Assembly: GCA_002411345.1 (NCBI GenBank)
Contig: DHSL01000055.1
Span: forward strand, 1-64,000
DNA: 64,000 nt
From: Bacteroidales bacterium UBA5287
GTDB lineage: Bacteria; Bacteroidota; Bacteroidia; Bacteroidales; Dysgonomonadaceae
Direction of reading: 5' to 3'
Of the stretch, positions 1 through 8,293 are shown piece after piece. Within the stretch, counting starts at the first letter, position 1; each line of letters starts with the position of its first letter. A program made the translations under genes and the position numbers. The notes beneath the pieces are model-generated. The model ran no database searches and had not been told where the DNA came from. It saw only the letters and a list, made by a program, of their open reading frames with translations.

Positions 1-30
1 AATCTTTTGAGACAGCCTCTTTTCATATAC
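1..30 (-). terminator. Possible half of a terminator hairpin at the window edge
   Basis: On the minus strand, downstream of the first gene, the sequence AAAAGAGGCTGTCTC appears close to the window edge. It has the look of the left arm of a rho-independent hairpin whose right arm would lie outside the window. No pairing can be shown here, so this is a guess from composition and position. Confidence 0.3.
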
Positions 31-49
31 TTTTAAGTAAACTGATTTG

Positions 50-514
50 TCAGAATGTATATCGTAAACTTAAAGCCAACCCATAAAACCAATAATCATT
101 GTAACTATTCGTAAAATTAAATGATGGTTTCCAGTCCAAAGATGCAGCAAAAGGTGCTCTTGGAAATGCATATTCCAGACCTCCAATTATATCTGCTCCC
201 AATAAGAAACCATTATTATATCCATCATTTTTGTATAATCCACCAATGTGTGCTCCAAGACCTAAATACCAATCTAAATTAGGTGCACCCGGAACCGGTT
301 GTTGATATTCGTAAAGCCCAGTTAATTGAAAATAGTGAGGAGACGCTGATAGAATAAATTCACCTGCACTTGCCGGAGCAAAGAAGGTTTTGTAAGTTAA
401 ACCATTATCATATCCTAATCTAACACCAAATGCTGAATTATAAGTTTGTGCTTGTAGTGATGTAGATACAGCAAAAATAAGTAAACAGCCAATTAAAAGT
501 TTTTTAAGTTTCAT
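50..514 (-). CDS. Small outer-membrane beta-barrel protein
   Basis: A 154-residue protein of unassigned function that looks like a small outer-membrane barrel. Residues 1-22 form a signal peptide (basic start MKLKK, hydrophobic core, AQA-type cleavage region at SLQAQ). The mature part is rich in alternating aromatic and polar residues (YNSAFGVRLGYDNGL, WYLGLGAHIGGLY) and ends in a terminal phenylalanine (SLRYTF), the usual C-terminal signature of barrel proteins handled by the BAM machinery. It is a lone gene: the next gene upstream lies 144 bases away and I see no promoter box in the gap. No specific ligand or enzyme activity can be read from it. Confidence 0.7.
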   Translation of the reverse strand: MKLKKLLIGCLLIFAVSTSLQAQTYNSAFGVRLGYDNGLTYKTFFAPASAGEFILSASPHYFQLTGLYEYQQPVPGAPNLDWYLGLGAHIGGLYKNDGYNNGFLLGADIIGGLEYAFPRAPFAASLDWKPSFNFTNSYNDYWFYGLALSLRYTF

Positions 515-658
515 AAATCAAAAGTTTTAATTAATAATATTTCCGACTTTTTTATTCTTGATTATTCTAAATTAAATTTGAATAATAACCAATAAACGTA
601 TAAATCTCTTTTTTGTTTATAACAATTATATTCCTTTGATTATTTTTTATGAAAAGGT

Positions 659-1240
659 TTAATGTGTATGTCTTTTTTTATAACAATTCCTGCATAATGG
701 TTGGTATTCCTCCAGTTCTCCAAGCATTACTTGTTTGTCGTTTTCTACAATTCTATCTGAATAACTTGCGAGTCTTCCACATTTGACGCAAATTGCATGT
801 ACTTTAGTAACTTCTTCTGCTATAGCGCATAATGCAGGCATTGGTCCGAAAGGAATTCGTTTGAAATCCATATCAAGGCCAGCTACTATCACTCTAATTC
901 CTTGATCTGCCAATCGTTGACATACATCGACTAATCCTTCATCAAAGAATTGCGCTTCGTCAATACCCACTACTTGTGATTCTGAAGAAAGTAATAATAT
1001 ATTGCTAGAATGCTCTACAGGTGTAGATTGTATAGAATTTTTGTCATGTGAAACTACTTCCTCTTCCGAGTAACGAATGTCTATAGAAGGCTTAAATATT
1101 TCTACGGATTGATTTGCTATTTTAGCTCTGCGGAGTCTTCGCAGTAGTTCTTCTGTTTTACCTGAAAACATTGAACCGCAAATCACTTCAATATGACCTG
1201 TGGTTCGTGTTTCATTTAGATTGTCTTCTTCAAATATCAT
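659..1240 (-). CDS. tdk: Thymidine kinase
   Basis: A 193-residue type II thymidine kinase, which phosphorylates thymidine to dTMP with ATP in the salvage pathway. The P-loop is GSMFSGKT at residues 22-29. The DEAQFF segment starts at residue 94 and carries the catalytic glutamate (E95). The structural zinc site has its four cysteines at 151, 154, 183 and 186. Length is normal for the family. It starts one base after the mutS stop codon, so the two genes are almost certainly cotranscribed and probably translationally coupled. The pairing links dTTP supply with mismatch repair only by position; no functional link is proven. Confidence 0.95.
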   Translation of the reverse strand: MIFEEDNLNETRTTGHIEVICGSMFSGKTEELLRRLRRAKIANQSVEIFKPSIDIRYSEEEVVSHDKNSIQSTPVEHSSNILLLSSESQVVGIDEAQFFDEGLVDVCQRLADQGIRVIVAGLDMDFKRIPFGPMPALCAIAEEVTKVHAICVKCGRLASYSDRIVENDKQVMLGELEEYQPLCRNCYKKRHTH

Positions 1241-1241
1241 G

Positions 1242-3857
1242 TTATTTTCCTTTGACTATTTTCTTGATTTCGTTTAATTTATTTAGAGCTTCAAGTGGTG
1301 TTAAATTGTTTACATCCAGATTAATGATTTCATCTCGCACCTGGCTTAGAATGGGATCATCAAGTCGGAAGAAACTTAATTGATAACCTTCACGTTTTTC
1401 AATCATGTCTCCGATTGGCTTTTTAATATTCCCTTTTCGATTGTTTTCTTCCATCTGTTTCAGTATTACTTCCGCTCTTTGTGTAATACTTTTTGGCATA
1501 CCTGCCATTTTGGCTACATGAATTCCAAAGCTATGCTCACTTCCACCAGGAGTCAATTTTCTAAGAAAGATTACTTTGTTGTCTATTTCTTTAACAGAAA
1601 CATTGTAGTTCTTTATGCGTTTAAATGACTTTTCCATTTCATTTAACTCATGATAGTGTGTAGCAAATAGAGTTCTGGCATGTGATTTTGGATGCTCATG
1701 AAGGTATTCAACAATTGCCCATGCAATAGAAATACCATCGTAAGTACTAGTTCCACGTCCTAATTCATCAAATAAGACTAGACTTTTTTGTGAAATGTTA
1801 TTAAGAATATTGGCAGCCTCATTCATTTCTACCATAAAAGTTGATTCGCCCATAGATATATTATCAGAAGCACCAACACGTGTGAAAATTTTATCGACTA
1901 AGCCTATTTGTGCTGCCTCAGCAGGTACAAAACAGCCTATTTGTGCTAAAATAACAATAAGTGCAGTTTGTCTGAGTAAAGCTGATTTACCAGCCATATT
2001 AGGGCCAGTAATGATAATGATCTGTTGTGATTCACTATCCAGATAAATGTTATTGGGAATATATGGTTCATCTGGTGGCAACTGTTTTTCAATTACAGGA
2101 TGTCTGCCATTTTTAATATCAATTATGTCAGAGCCGTTGATTTGCGGGCGGATATACATATTTGATTCCGATACCTTTGCAAATGAAAGTAAACAATCCG
2201 CTTGTGCTATTATATTTGCATTTATTTGGATGATAGGAATATACTCTATAAGACTAGCTACTAATGAATTGTATAACTGTGTTTCAAGTGCTAATATTCT
2301 TTCTTCTGCGCCTAAAATCTTTTCTTCGTATTCCTTTAACTCTTCTGTTATATATCGTTCGGCATTTACCAATGTTTGTTTTCTAATCCAATCTTCCGGA
2401 ACTTTATCTTTATGAGTATGTCTAACTTCAATATAATAACCAAAAACATTATTGAATCCAATTTTTAAAGAAGGTATGCCGGTCCGTTCACTTTCTTTTT
2501 GTTGTAATTTCGACAAATAATTTTTGCCTGAATGTGAAATATCCCTGAGTTCGTCTAGTTCTGAGTTGACACCATTACAAATATATCCTCCTTTATTTGT
2601 TGTAGCAGGTGGATCGGGAGTTATTTCTTTTTCAATTCTGTTTCTAATAAGAGGGCAGGGATTCAGCTTTTCGCTCATCTCTTTTAAACTCGTATTATCA
2701 GATTGAAAAAAAGCCTCTTTTATTGGTTCAATAGCTGTTAACGCATTTTTAAGCTGAACGATTTCGCGGGGATTAATTCTTCCTACAGCAGCTTTTGATA
2801 TCAACCTCTCCAGATCACCGATTTGAGAAAGTTGTTCGATAAGCAGATGTTTTAAGTCTGGATTTCGGAAAAAGTTTTCAACAACATCCTGTCTATTTTG
2901 TATTGCTTTTATATCTTTTAATGGAAATACTAACCATCTGCGAAGTAATCTTGATCCCATTGGGGATTCTGTTTTATCGATAATTTCAAGTAAACTCTTT
3001 CCACCCTCATTCATTGGTGCAAGCAATTCCAGGCTGCGAACCGTGAACTTATCTAAACGCACGAATCTTTCTTCTTCAATTCTTACCAAAGAAATGATAT
3101 GATTGAGTTGATTATGTTGTGTAATGTCGAGATAGTGAAGAATAGCTCCAGATGCAATAATCCCTTGAGTCAGATTTTCGATCCCGAATCCTTTTAGGTT
3201 TTTTGTGTTGAAATGATTTAAAAGTCTACTTTTTGCGGTATCTTCCGTAAATATCCAGTCTTCCAGCTCGAAAAGAAAATAATTAAAGCCAAAGTTTTCC
3301 TTGAAATTCTTTTTGCTTCCTCGTTCAATTAAAATTTCCTTAGGGGAAAAGTTAGAAAGTAGCTTATCAACCTCGTCTCTATTCCCTTCAGTTGTTAAAA
3401 ACTCGCCAGTTGATATATCAAGAAATGAAATACCGAAAACCTTGTTATTGGGTGTATGTATTGCGCAAAGAAAATTGTTTTCTTTGTGATTCAGCATATT
3501 GTCATCTATGGAAATTCCAGGAGTAACAACTTCTGTTATTCCTCTTTTGACAAGGGTCTTTGTCGTTTTTGGATCTTCAAGCTGATCGCAAATAGCCACT
3601 CGCTTCCCAGCTCTTACAAGTTTAGGCAAATAGGTATCCAGTGCATGATGTGGAAAACCAGCCATTTCAACAGCGTTAGGTGTTGTGCTTGATCTTCGCG
3701 TCAGGGTAATGCCGAGTATATCTGCCGCTTCTGCTGCGTCGTCAGCGTATGTTTCATAAAAATCACCTACACGAAACAAAAGAATAGCATCGGGATGCTG
3801 TTCTTTTATCTCGTAGAACTGTTTCATCATTGGGGTTTCTACTTGTTTTTTACTCAC
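1242..3857 (-). CDS. mutS: DNA mismatch repair protein MutS
   Basis: An 871-residue MutS, the mismatch sensor of DNA repair. The N-terminal mismatch-reading motif GDFYE is at residues 31-35 (F33 and E35 are the wedge pair). The connector, lever and clamp regions follow, then the ABC-type ATPase with Walker A GPNMAGKS at 618-625, the Walker B/signature segment LFDELGRGTSTYDG and the ATHYHEL motif. Length and motif order match MutS1, not MutS2. It is the first gene of a mutS-tdk unit with a TATCTTTG promoter box about 20 bases upstream of the start codon. No sign of damage. Confidence 0.97.
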   Translation of the reverse strand: MSKKQVETPMMKQFYEIKEQHPDAILLFRVGDFYETYADDAAEAADILGITLTRRSSTTPNAVEMAGFPHHALDTYLPKLVRAGKRVAICDQLEDPKTTKTLVKRGITEVVTPGISIDDNMLNHKENNFLCAIHTPNNKVFGISFLDISTGEFLTTEGNRDEVDKLLSNFSPKEILIERGSKKNFKENFGFNYFLFELEDWIFTEDTAKSRLLNHFNTKNLKGFGIENLTQGIIASGAILHYLDITQHNQLNHIISLVRIEEERFVRLDKFTVRSLELLAPMNEGGKSLLEIIDKTESPMGSRLLRRWLVFPLKDIKAIQNRQDVVENFFRNPDLKHLLIEQLSQIGDLERLISKAAVGRINPREIVQLKNALTAIEPIKEAFFQSDNTSLKEMSEKLNPCPLIRNRIEKEITPDPPATTNKGGYICNGVNSELDELRDISHSGKNYLSKLQQKESERTGIPSLKIGFNNVFGYYIEVRHTHKDKVPEDWIRKQTLVNAERYITEELKEYEEKILGAEERILALETQLYNSLVASLIEYIPIIQINANIIAQADCLLSFAKVSESNMYIRPQINGSDIIDIKNGRHPVIEKQLPPDEPYIPNNIYLDSESQQIIIITGPNMAGKSALLRQTALIVILAQIGCFVPAEAAQIGLVDKIFTRVGASDNISMGESTFMVEMNEAANILNNISQKSLVLFDELGRGTSTYDGISIAWAIVEYLHEHPKSHARTLFATHYHELNEMEKSFKRIKNYNVSVKEIDNKVIFLRKLTPGGSEHSFGIHVAKMAGMPKSITQRAEVILKQMEENNRKGNIKKPIGDMIEKREGYQLSFFRLDDPILSQVRDEIINLDVNNLTPLEALNKLNEIKKIVKGK

Positions 3858-3877
3858 AAGAATTTATTTTTGGAGAA

Positions 3878-3885
3878 CAAAGATA
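3878..3885 (-). promoter_or_regulatory. Bacteroidetes -7 box for mutS
   Basis: Minus strand reads TATCTTTG, a match to TAnnTTTG, about 20 bases before the mutS start codon. No clear -33 element was found at the expected distance. Confidence 0.5.
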
Positions 3886-3934
3886 ATAAAAAATGAGAAG
3901 AGTAAATGAACTGTCTTCTATCAATTCATTTAGA

Positions 3935-4630
3935 TTATTCTTTTTCTGAAAGTACTCGGCGAAGTTCTTTTACTCCTTCAGATGCTCCCAATTTAATAAT
4001 ATTAATGTTTCTTCTGTTAGTTTTGACCTCTTTTGGATCAATCAGATAGACAGGGGTATTTTCATTTACATAATTCAATAAACCAGCTGCAGGATAAACA
4101 TTCATGGAAGTTCCTATAATTACAAAAATATCGGCTTCATTTGCAATTTTTGCTGCTTTATTTATCATCGGTACAGCTTCTCCAAACCAAACAATGTGTG
4201 GGCGAAGTTGAAACCCTTCTTCGCATAAGTCACCTAATTTGATTTCAGGATGTTCGGGTGATAATTCATATATTATTTCAGGATATCTTGTTGAACGAAC
4301 TTTCATGAGTTCTCCATGCAAATGTATCACATTTTTACTACCAGCGCGTTCATGAAGGTTATCGATATTTTGTGTTATTATATTCATATCGAATTCTTTT
4401 TCCATTTCAGCAAGACCTATATGCCCTTGGTTAGGCTTGGTATTAAGTAATTCTTTTCGTCTTTGATTATAAAAATTAATAACAAGTTCAGGATCTGCAG
4501 CAAAACCTTCAGGTGTAGCAACTTTCTCTACAGGATATTGTTCCCATAATCCTCCAGAATCTCTGAAAGTTGAAATACCGCTTTCTGCACTCATACCTGC
4601 TCCGGTTAATACTGCAATTTTCTTTTTCAT
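3935..4630 (-). CDS. Sirtuin, probable NAD-dependent protein deacylase
   Basis: A 231-residue sirtuin. The NAD-binding motif GAGMSAESGISTFR begins at residue 10, the TQNIDNLHERAG segment at 86, and the catalytic histidine is H105 in HLHG. Y54 and R57 (FYNQR) match the Tyr-x-x-Arg pair that selects succinyl and malonyl lysine in SIRT5/CobB-type enzymes. The region after HLHG that normally holds four zinc cysteines contains only one cysteine, so the zinc site is absent. As far as I remember this is shared by Bacteroidales homologues, so it is probably a subfamily trait and not damage. Monocistronic, with its own promoter box. Confidence 0.88.
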   Translation of the reverse strand: MKKKIAVLTGAGMSAESGISTFRDSGGLWEQYPVEKVATPEGFAADPELVINFYNQRRKELLNTKPNQGHIGLAEMEKEFDMNIITQNIDNLHERAGSKNVIHLHGELMKVRSTRYPEIIYELSPEHPEIKLGDLCEEGFQLRPHIVWFGEAVPMINKAAKIANEADIFVIIGTSMNVYPAAGLLNYVNENTPVYLIDPKEVKTNRRNINIIKLGASEGVKELRRVLSEKE

Positions 4631-4669
4631 TATTTATTATCTCTTAAGCCTCACGGAGTTTTATTATGA

Positions 4670-4677
4670 CAAATATA
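4670..4677 (-). promoter_or_regulatory. -7 box for the sirtuin gene
   Basis: Minus strand TATATTTG, matching TAnnTTTG, about 40 bases upstream of the start codon. It lies back to back with the promoter of the divergent FKBP gene. Confidence 0.45.
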
Positions 4678-4719
4678 GTTTTTTATCATTCAAAAAACGA
4701 ATTATTCACTTTTAAATGC

Positions 4720-4727
4720 TAATTTTG
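4720..4727 (+). promoter_or_regulatory. -7 box for the FKBP gene pair
   Basis: Plus strand TAATTTTG, matching TAnnTTTG, about 60 bases before the start of the first prolyl isomerase gene. A -33 element is not obvious. Confidence 0.45.
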
Positions 4728-4789
4728 TATCTTTAATAATCTAAACGGTAAATGTATAAAGGATTTTCGTTTAAAATAAAAAAGGAAAA

Positions 4790-5374
4790 ATGAATAAATT
4801 GAGCTATGCATTAGGCATGAATATGGCTGTAAATCTTTTAAACTCTGGTATTAACGATCTTGACACAGAGTCTTTTGTAAAAGGTTTTACTGATACAATG
4901 AGTAATACAAAAACTACACTTACTCCAACTGAAGCAAACCAATTGATTGAAGATTATTTTACAAAAAAACAGAATGAAATGCAAAACAAGAATATTGAAG
5001 AAGGCAAAGTTTTTTTAGCTGAAAACAAAAAAAGACCAGAGGTATGTGAACTTGAAAGTGGTTTACAATATGAAATTTTAAAAGAAGGTAATGGAAATAA
5101 ACCAAAGTACACAGATAAAGTCCGTTGCCATTATCATGGAACACTTATAAATGGAACAGTTTTTGATAGTTCAGTTCAGCGTGGACAACCTGCAACATTT
5201 GGTGTAAATCAGGTTATTAAAGGATGGGTTGAAGCTCTACAATTAATGAGCGAAGGTTCAATGTGGCGTTTGTTTATCCCCTCTGAATTAGCTTATGGAA
5301 AACAAGGAGCAGGAAATATGATTGGACCTAATACAACTTTGATTTTTGATGTAGAGTTATTAGCAATAGTATAA
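4790..5374 (+). CDS. fklB: FKBP-type peptidyl-prolyl cis-trans isomerase, cytoplasmic
   Basis: A 194-residue prolyl isomerase of the FkpA/FklB type, which catalyses proline isomerisation during protein folding. Residues 1-80 resemble the helical FKBP N-terminal dimerisation domain (SYALGMNMAVNLL). Residues about 95-194 are the FKBP catalytic domain with VRCHYHGTLINGTVFDSS and the flap/pocket segment LIFDVELLAI. No signal peptide is present, so it should act in the cytoplasm. A larger lipoprotein paralogue lies 45 bases downstream on the same strand, suggesting local duplication followed by export of one copy. Confidence 0.92.
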   Translation: MNKLSYALGMNMAVNLLNSGINDLDTESFVKGFTDTMSNTKTTLTPTEANQLIEDYFTKKQNEMQNKNIEEGKVFLAENKKRPEVCELESGLQYEILKEGNGNKPKYTDKVRCHYHGTLINGTVFDSSVQRGQPATFGVNQVIKGWVEALQLMSEGSMWRLFIPSELAYGKQGAGNMIGPNTTLIFDVELLAIV

Positions 5375-5419
5375 ATAAAATAATATATTCATCAAATTAA
5401 ATTTTTAACTTATAAACAA

Positions 5420-6448
5420 ATGAAAAGAAATTTTTTAAGCGCACTAGGTGCATTAACTGTTAGTGCTTTGTTACTGACTTCTTGTAATGGAGGAGCTTCT
5501 GTGCCTAAAGCATCATTGAGTAATTCTACAGATAGTTTATCATACGCTTATGGTGTAAATCTAGCTGATCAGGGAGGATTGATTCAGTTTTTAGAACAAT
5601 CAGGTGTTTTGCAAAATACCGATGATTTAGAGTATCAATTACAAATGCTTAATGTTGACTCAACTTCTTCACCTGAATTACAGAAACAAAAAGAAGCCAT
5701 TCAATCAAAAATTGATTCTATTAAAAAAGTGAATGCACCAAAATTAAATGAATTTATTAAAGGTGTTAAACAATCATTGAGTGGTGGTGAAGAAAAGACT
5801 CCTTATATTTTAGGATTAAGTATTGGTAATCAAATTAAGACAGGTATGTTACCTCAATTCAATGAGATGGCATTTGCTGCTGATACTACTCAAAAAGTTA
5901 ATGAAAATCAAATGCTTTCAGGTCTTATTGGTGCATTAAAAGGTGAAGAACTTGCTTTCAATAAAATGGATGCAAATCAATATATGCAAACAAAGATGGA
6001 AGCTGCTCAGGCAGAAGCTATGAAAAAGCAAGAAGAAGCTTTGAAAGTTCAATATAAAGATTCAATTGCAGCTGGAGATAAATTCCTTGCAGAAAATGCT
6101 AAAAGAGAAGGTGTTGTAACTTTGCCAAGCGGATTGCAATATGAAATAATAAAAGAAGGTCGTGGTCCTGTTCCAACTGAAGCTAATACAGTAAAAGTTA
6201 ACTATAAAGGAACTTTGATTAACGGTACTGTTTTCGATAGCAGTTATGATAGAAAAGAACCAACTACTTTTGGAGTAACTCAAGTTATTCCCGGATGGAC
6301 AGAAGCACTTAAATTGATGCCTGTTGGTTCAAAATGGAAAGTCTATATTCCTTATAATTTAGCTTATGGTGGTCAGGATCGTGGTACAATTCCTCCATTC
6401 TCTAATTTGATATTTGAAGTTGAATTATTAGAAATAGTAAATCAATAA
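5420..6448 (+). CDS. FKBP-type peptidyl-prolyl isomerase, lipoprotein
   Basis: A 342-residue prolyl isomerase anchored as a lipoprotein. The signal peptide ends in the lipobox LTSC with the acylated cysteine at residue 22. Two FKBP N-terminal-like segments (DSLSYAYGVNLADQ near 38 and YILGLSIGNQI near 127) come before the catalytic domain at about 235-342, which has VKVNYKGTLINGTVFDSS and LIFEVELLEI. The doubled N-terminal part explains the greater length compared with its neighbour. It follows the cytoplasmic paralogue and ends at a strong bidirectional terminator, so the two form one transcription unit. The likely site of action is the periplasm or outer membrane. Confidence 0.9.
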   Translation: MKRNFLSALGALTVSALLLTSCNGGASVPKASLSNSTDSLSYAYGVNLADQGGLIQFLEQSGVLQNTDDLEYQLQMLNVDSTSSPELQKQKEAIQSKIDSIKKVNAPKLNEFIKGVKQSLSGGEEKTPYILGLSIGNQIKTGMLPQFNEMAFAADTTQKVNENQMLSGLIGALKGEELAFNKMDANQYMQTKMEAAQAEAMKKQEEALKVQYKDSIAAGDKFLAENAKREGVVTLPSGLQYEIIKEGRGPVPTEANTVKVNYKGTLINGTVFDSSYDRKEPTTFGVTQVIPGWTEALKLMPVGSKWKVYIPYNLAYGGQDRGTIPPFSNLIFEVELLEIVNQ

Positions 6449-6464
6449 TAAATCCACATATAAA

Positions 6465-6508
6465 ACAAAAACCTCTCCAATTTATTATTTGGAGAGGTTT
6501 TGTTTTTT
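6465..6508. terminator. Bidirectional rho-independent terminator
   Basis: A 13-bp perfect stem (AAAACCTCTCCAA at 6468-6480 pairing with 6489-6501) with an 8-base loop, followed by a T-rich run on the plus strand and preceded by an A-rich run. It sits between the convergent FKBP and cysK genes and should stop both. Confidence 0.9.
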
Positions 6509-6521
6509 AATAAAGAGAGAA

Positions 6522-7430
6522 TCAAAACAATCCTTCAATAGACAAGTATCGCTCACCTGTATCATAATTAAAAGTGATAAATCGTTTATTACTTGCGAGC
6601 TCACCAATCTTTTTAGCAACTGCAGCTAAAGATGCACCTGTAGATATTCCTCCTAAAATACCTTCTTCTTTTGCCAAACGTCGAGCATAATCATAAGCCT
6701 CTTCTTTAGTTATTTTGATCACGCTATCAAGAATATTTAGATCAAGTGTATCCGGAATAAACCCTGCACCAATGCCCTGAATAGCATGTGATCCTGATCG
6801 ACCCTCTGTAATTATTGGAGAATCAGTAGGCTCAACTCCTATAACCTGAATTGATGGAAATGATTCTTTCAATCGTGAACCCACACCCGTGATATGACCG
6901 CCAGTACCGATACCAGAAATCAAATAGTCGAATCCTTCAGGAAAGTCATCAATAATTTCCTGTGCTGTTGTTCTAGCATGAATTGCAGGATTTGCTGCAT
7001 TTTTAAATTGCTGTGGAAGCCATGAGTCAGCTATTGTTTTTTGTAATTCTTCAGCTTTTTCAATTGCCCCTTTCATTCCCTTTTCGCGAGGAGTAAGTAC
7101 CAGTTCAGCTCCATAAAGGGCAATCAGTCTACGTCTTTCGACAGACATTGATTCGGGCATCACAATGATTACTTTATAGCCTTTTACTGCTCCAACAAAA
7201 GATAATCCAACTCCAGTGTTTCCTGATGTTGGTTCTATAATTGTACCACCAGGTTTTAACCAGCCTTTATCTTCAGCATCTTCAATCATTGCCAAAGCAA
7301 TACGATCTTTGATACTACCAGCAGGATTTTGTTTTTCCATTTTAATCCAAACTTCCTGATCAGGAAACAATTTACTTAAACGAATGTGTGGTGTTTTACC
7401 TATAACATCTATAATGCTTTGATATTTCAT
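6522..7430 (-). CDS. cysK: Cysteine synthase A (O-acetylserine sulfhydrylase)
   Basis: A 302-residue PLP enzyme that makes cysteine from O-acetylserine and sulfide. The PLP lysine is K41 in NPAGSIKDR. The PTSGNTG substrate/phosphate loop follows, and the GTGGHITG PLP-phosphate loop and the C-terminal YDTGERYLS segment are intact. It is 41 bases downstream of cysE on the same strand, so the pair forms a two-step serine-to-cysteine operon. A second, different cysteine synthase is present at 36188-37135, which has its own promoter; this copy is the one physically linked to the acetyltransferase. Confidence 0.95.
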   Translation of the reverse strand: MKYQSIIDVIGKTPHIRLSKLFPDQEVWIKMEKQNPAGSIKDRIALAMIEDAEDKGWLKPGGTIIEPTSGNTGVGLSFVGAVKGYKVIIVMPESMSVERRRLIALYGAELVLTPREKGMKGAIEKAEELQKTIADSWLPQQFKNAANPAIHARTTAQEIIDDFPEGFDYLISGIGTGGHITGVGSRLKESFPSIQVIGVEPTDSPIITEGRSGSHAIQGIGAGFIPDTLDLNILDSVIKITKEEAYDYARRLAKEEGILGGISTGASLAAVAKKIGELASNKRFITFNYDTGERYLSIEGLF

Positions 7431-7471
7431 AATATACTTCTGTTTTACAAATTTATATTGAATTATATACT

Positions 7472-8293
7472 TTAAATACTAAAATCAATAGGTTGAATAA
7501 AATCCTTAACAGTTCTAATTTTTACATCGACAGAATTATAGACAAGAGAGTAGGGGATAACACTTTGTGTTAGCCATGCACCTCCTCCTATAGTAGAATC
7601 ATGTCCAATTACAGTTTCGCCACCTAAAATGGTAGCATTAGCATAGATTACCACATTATCTTCAACCGTTGGATGACGTTTGACATCTGCAAGTTTTTTT
7701 TCGACTAATAATGCTCCTAGTGTAACACCCTGGTAAATTTTCACATTACTACCAATCACTGTAGTCTCTCCAATCACTATGCCTGTACCGTGATCCATAA
7801 AAAGTTTATTTCCAATTTTTGCTGCAGGGTGAATATCTATTCCTACTTTTGAATGGACATGTTCGGTAAATAATCTTGGAATAAGTGGAACGCCTAATTG
7901 GTACAAAATGTTTGCTAATCTATAGATGCATAAAGCATAGAAACCCGGATAAGTTAAAACAACTTCTTCTAGACTTTTTGCTGCAGGATCGTTATCGAGA
8001 TAACATTGAGCATCTTCATTTAGTTGTTGTTGAATTATAGGTAATTGTTCAAAAAAAGAAATAAGTGTTTTATTCGCAAATTCTTTATTTGTAATATTAC
8101 TAATATTCTTAAACAATGTCTTAGCTACTTCTAATAGGTTTTTATGCATTTTTTCCTGATCAGGACTTTCGCATATTGGAAATAGTTGAGCAAAAAGGTT
8201 GTCTGCAACTTGTTCCAATTTACATTTATCGATTGGAACGTGAACCGTTTGAGAATTGAACTTATTTACAAGATCAATTATATTCTTATTCAT
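7472..8293 (-). CDS. cysE: Serine O-acetyltransferase
   Basis: A 273-residue acetyltransferase that converts serine and acetyl-CoA to O-acetylserine. The N-terminal helical domain (1-140) is longer than in short SATs. The left-handed beta-helix begins near DIHPAAKIG (153) and carries the D167-H168 segment (FMDHGTGIVIGE) and H207 (KRHPTVED), as expected for the active site. The protein ends in DFSI; a C-terminal isoleucine is the residue that SAT inserts into the CysK active site in the cysteine synthase complex. It heads the cysE-cysK operon. A short leucine-rich leader ORF overlaps its start codon. Confidence 0.94.
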   Translation of the reverse strand: MNKNIIDLVNKFNSQTVHVPIDKCKLEQVADNLFAQLFPICESPDQEKMHKNLLEVAKTLFKNISNITNKEFANKTLISFFEQLPIIQQQLNEDAQCYLDNDPAAKSLEEVVLTYPGFYALCIYRLANILYQLGVPLIPRLFTEHVHSKVGIDIHPAAKIGNKLFMDHGTGIVIGETTVIGSNVKIYQGVTLGALLVEKKLADVKRHPTVEDNVVIYANATILGGETVIGHDSTIGGGAWLTQSVIPYSLVYNSVDVKIRTVKDFIQPIDFSI

